Origin: Phycisphaerae bacterium
GTDB lineage: Bacteria; Planctomycetota; Phycisphaerae; UBA1845; Fen-1342
Length of the DNA: 41,416 nucleotides
Assembly (NCBI GenBank): GCA_030612705.1
Contig: JAUWNI010000024.1
Span: 1-41,416, forward strand
Reading direction: 5' to 3'
Under the pieces are notes generated by a model. The model had not been told where the DNA came from. It did not search any database and worked only from the letters and a program-made list of their open reading frames with translations. A program made the translations under genes and the position numbers. Below are positions 39,480 to 41,416 of this stretch, piece by piece (the first letter of the stretch is position 1; the number at the start of each line of letters is the position of its first letter).

Positions 39480-41318
39480 ATGAAACACACGCGCTATTTG
39501 ATCGTCTTCACACTCACGCTCGCCTTCGTTGCCGTAGCGGCGGGACAGACCGAAAACAAGCCACCCGTCGATCCGGCCGGCTGGGTTCCCGGCAACGCAC
39601 TGGCATACATCGGCGTCTCCGACGTCGAGCAACTCGGCGAGCAATTCCGGCAGACGTCGTTTTACAAAAGGACGCAAGACCCGGAGCTGAAGGAAAGCTG
39701 GGGGCAGGTATCGATCCTGCTCAAACTACACGAGGAATTCAAAAATCGTCTGGCCAAGTCACTCGACACCCAGCCGGACAAGCTCGAAAACCCGTTCGGC
39801 GGGCCGATGGCGCTGTACGTTCCGATGCCGCGGGACAAATCGGCCGGTGAGCCCCGGGTCGTGTTCGTGGCCGGGATCGGCGACGCCGAACTGATGAAGA
39901 GCTATTACCAGCGGGCAACGCGGAAGTTCCGTGAAATCGCGGGTAAACACGAAGCGATCCCGTTCGGCGCGTATGTGATCGACCGTTTCACCGCCGAGGT
40001 GCACGAAGAGGAGCAGCCGAACGAAAGCGAAGCGGACTTTGCCGAGGCCGACTTTGGCACGGATAACGAGGACTTCGCGGCATCGTTGGACAAGGTGCTC
40101 GGCCTGTTGTTTTTCACCGACGCGATGCCGGAAGAGCTGGTGCTTTGCTTGACCGAGGATCGGCTGATCGTAGCGCCGACGCCGGAGCATGTGAAGGCTG
40201 TCCTGCGCCGAGAGCCAACGAGCGACTCGCTGTTGGGGAGCGCGACCTACCAGACGCTATTGCGCGAGTTCAAACCGCCGGGGACGCTCCGCTTTCTGAT
40301 CAATCTACCGGGCTGGTTCGAGCTGATGCGGGCGGCGGAGGGAGACAAGGCGACCGAAGCGCTGGCGATGCTGGGCGCCGGGAGCATGCGCGGCGTGGTC
40401 GGACACATCCTGTTCGACAACCAGGAATTCGAGTCGAAGATCGAGGCGTTGCTGCTGCTCAGCGGCGAGCGGACCGGGCTGGCGAAGCTTCTCAGCATGA
40501 AGAACCGCCCGGTGTCGCCGCCGGCGACGGTATCCGCCGAGAATTCGTTCTACGCCGGCCTGAACGCGAACGTGACGGAGATTCTCGACGAGCTGGAGCG
40601 GATGATCCGCCGGGACGATCCGGACGCCGCCGACCAGATGCGGGCGAGCATCGAGTCGATCGAGTTGCCGGATGGGCAGACGCTGAACCCGCGGAAAGAA
40701 GTGCTGGAGCACTTGCGAGCGCCGCTGACGTTCGCGCTGACGTTCCGGCAGCCGTACGGGCCGCAATCGACACACATGCTGCTGACGCTGGGGCATCGCG
40801 ACAAGGCAGCTTTGGCACGTTTCTTGGAGCAATTGAGCAGCATGTTTCCGGGGATGCTGATCCAGCGTGAAGTGCGCGGGACGTTGGTCTACGAAAATCT
40901 CTTCCTCGGATTCTCGCTGGCGTCGACTAACGACGCGCTCATTATCGGCACCACCAACGCGGTCGATACCGCTCTGCAAACACCGACGCCGGTGAAAAGC
41001 CTGGCGGCCGACCCAACGTTCCAACGGGCGGCGGCTTTGGCGGCATCCGAAGCGTGGGGCGTGGTGTACGTGGATTCGCGGCGGGTGTTCGAGGCAGCCA
41101 TCGAGCTGGCTAAAAACAAGGACGCCTCAACAACTACGCAACCGGCAAACCTGATCGCGTTGGGCATCGTGGAAGCCTTCACGAATGGCATCGAGGAAAA
41201 CGAACTCGACACGGTCCGCCGACTTGCCGCGTATCAGGCCCCGAGCATCATCACGCTAACGACCACACCGGCGGGGATTCGGATCGTACAGGTCCAATTG
41301 GTACCGGGGAAGAACTAG
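39480..41318 (+). CDS. Exported DUF3352-like protein
   Basis: 612 residues. AAGGAG lies just before ATG 39480; signal peptide YLIVFTLTLAFVAVAAGQ. The mature part begins DPAGWVPGNALAYIGVSD and contains repeated units with ALYVPMP, FVAGIGDAELMKSYYQR, LRFLINLPGWFELMRA, LIIGTTNAVDTALQTP, like planctomycete exported proteins of the DUF3352 type that start from 'the protein is a usable surface value' style N-termini (P-x-x-A-L-x-Y-I). An acidic insertion (EEEQPNESEADFAEADFGTD) lies near residue 180. Function unknown. Confidence 0.75.
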   Translation: MKHTRYLIVFTLTLAFVAVAAGQTENKPPVDPAGWVPGNALAYIGVSDVEQLGEQFRQTSFYKRTQDPELKESWGQVSILLKLHEEFKNRLAKSLDTQPDKLENPFGGPMALYVPMPRDKSAGEPRVVFVAGIGDAELMKSYYQRATRKFREIAGKHEAIPFGAYVIDRFTAEVHEEEQPNESEADFAEADFGTDNEDFAASLDKVLGLLFFTDAMPEELVLCLTEDRLIVAPTPEHVKAVLRREPTSDSLLGSATYQTLLREFKPPGTLRFLINLPGWFELMRAAEGDKATEALAMLGAGSMRGVVGHILFDNQEFESKIEALLLLSGERTGLAKLLSMKNRPVSPPATVSAENSFYAGLNANVTEILDELERMIRRDDPDAADQMRASIESIELPDGQTLNPRKEVLEHLRAPLTFALTFRQPYGPQSTHMLLTLGHRDKAALARFLEQLSSMFPGMLIQREVRGTLVYENLFLGFSLASTNDALIIGTTNAVDTALQTPTPVKSLAADPTFQRAAALAASEAWGVVYVDSRRVFEAAIELAKNKDASTTTQPANLIALGIVEAFTNGIEENELDTVRRLAAYQAPSIITLTTTPAGIRIVQVQLVPGKN

Positions 41319-41360
41319 CGCTCCGTCAGTATTGCTTTGAGGGGTTCAACCCGAGGAGCC

Positions 41361-41376
41361 GCGGACTTCAGTCCGC
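41361..41376. repeat. Short palindrome after the last gene
   Basis: GCGGACT-TC-AGTCCGC is a perfect 7-bp stem, 43 bp beyond the stop codon at 41318 and flanked by GCC and CCCGGC. No T tract follows, so it looks more like another dispersed palindrome than an intrinsic terminator. Confidence 0.55.
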
Positions 41377-41416
41377 CCGGCGCCGCGCGGAGTAGAATCT
41401 ACCCTTCCCGAAGGAC

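Overview
The window reads as a high-GC planctomycete, most likely of the Phycisphaerae type. The lineage signs are pseudopilin-like genes with [14 protein letters not shown]-termini, PEP-CTERM tails (VPEPASLVLL), many exported proteins ending in dockerin-like repeats (DLDGDGDVDLADLAQLLG), a Cys-type sulfatase next to its radical-SAM maturase, and abundant short palindromic repeats. The first ~137 bases are G/C homopolymer runs that look like a contig-end artefact.

Layout. 1-1.85 kb: contig end, tRNA-Thr(UGU), and a decayed tyrosine integrase whose frame runs into the tRNA. 1.85-6.2 kb (minus): radical SAM anSME with a SEC-C tail, a sulfatase, and a LacI regulator. 6.3-16.9 kb: a beta-glucan/oligosaccharide island holding two PF10091 'glycoamylase/GH144-like' proteins, a GH94 phosphorylase, a three-gene ABC importer without its ATPase, and a GH1 beta-glucosidase. 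LacI-type operators (TGAAAGCGCTTTCA and variants) sit at 6270, 7820 and 17115, each overlapping or abutting a good sigma-70 promoter. 17.2-28.4 kb: exported and surface proteins (PEP-CTERM, CBM-like, dockerin-like), two pseudopilins, and a scrambled zone (21.8-24.4 kb) of joined gene fragments. 28.4-31.2 kb: palindromic repeats, another PEP-CTERM protein, and a RAYT transposase flanked by two 178-bp REP-pair units and carrying REP copies inside its own gene. 31.2-41.3 kb: chromosomal genes lepA and pcm, then iorA followed by a 1027-residue fusion of IorB with both halves of an ADP-forming acyl-CoA synthetase, a small membrane protein, and a DUF3352-like exported protein.

How the genes fit together. 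In the sugar island, extracellular glucanases would release oligosaccharides, the ABC importer would take them up, and GH94 and GH1 would split them, all under LacI control. PF10091/GH144 enzymes are endo-beta-1,2-glucanases where characterised, so beta-1,2-glucan is one candidate; cello- or laminari-oligosaccharides remain possible. In the right part, IorA plus the IorB-ACD fusion would convert aryl-pyruvates to aryl-acetyl-CoA and then to aryl-acetate with ATP formation. The usual ferredoxin domain of IorA is missing and a 10-A tract lies exactly at the fusion joint. This is the most novel-looking system in the window.
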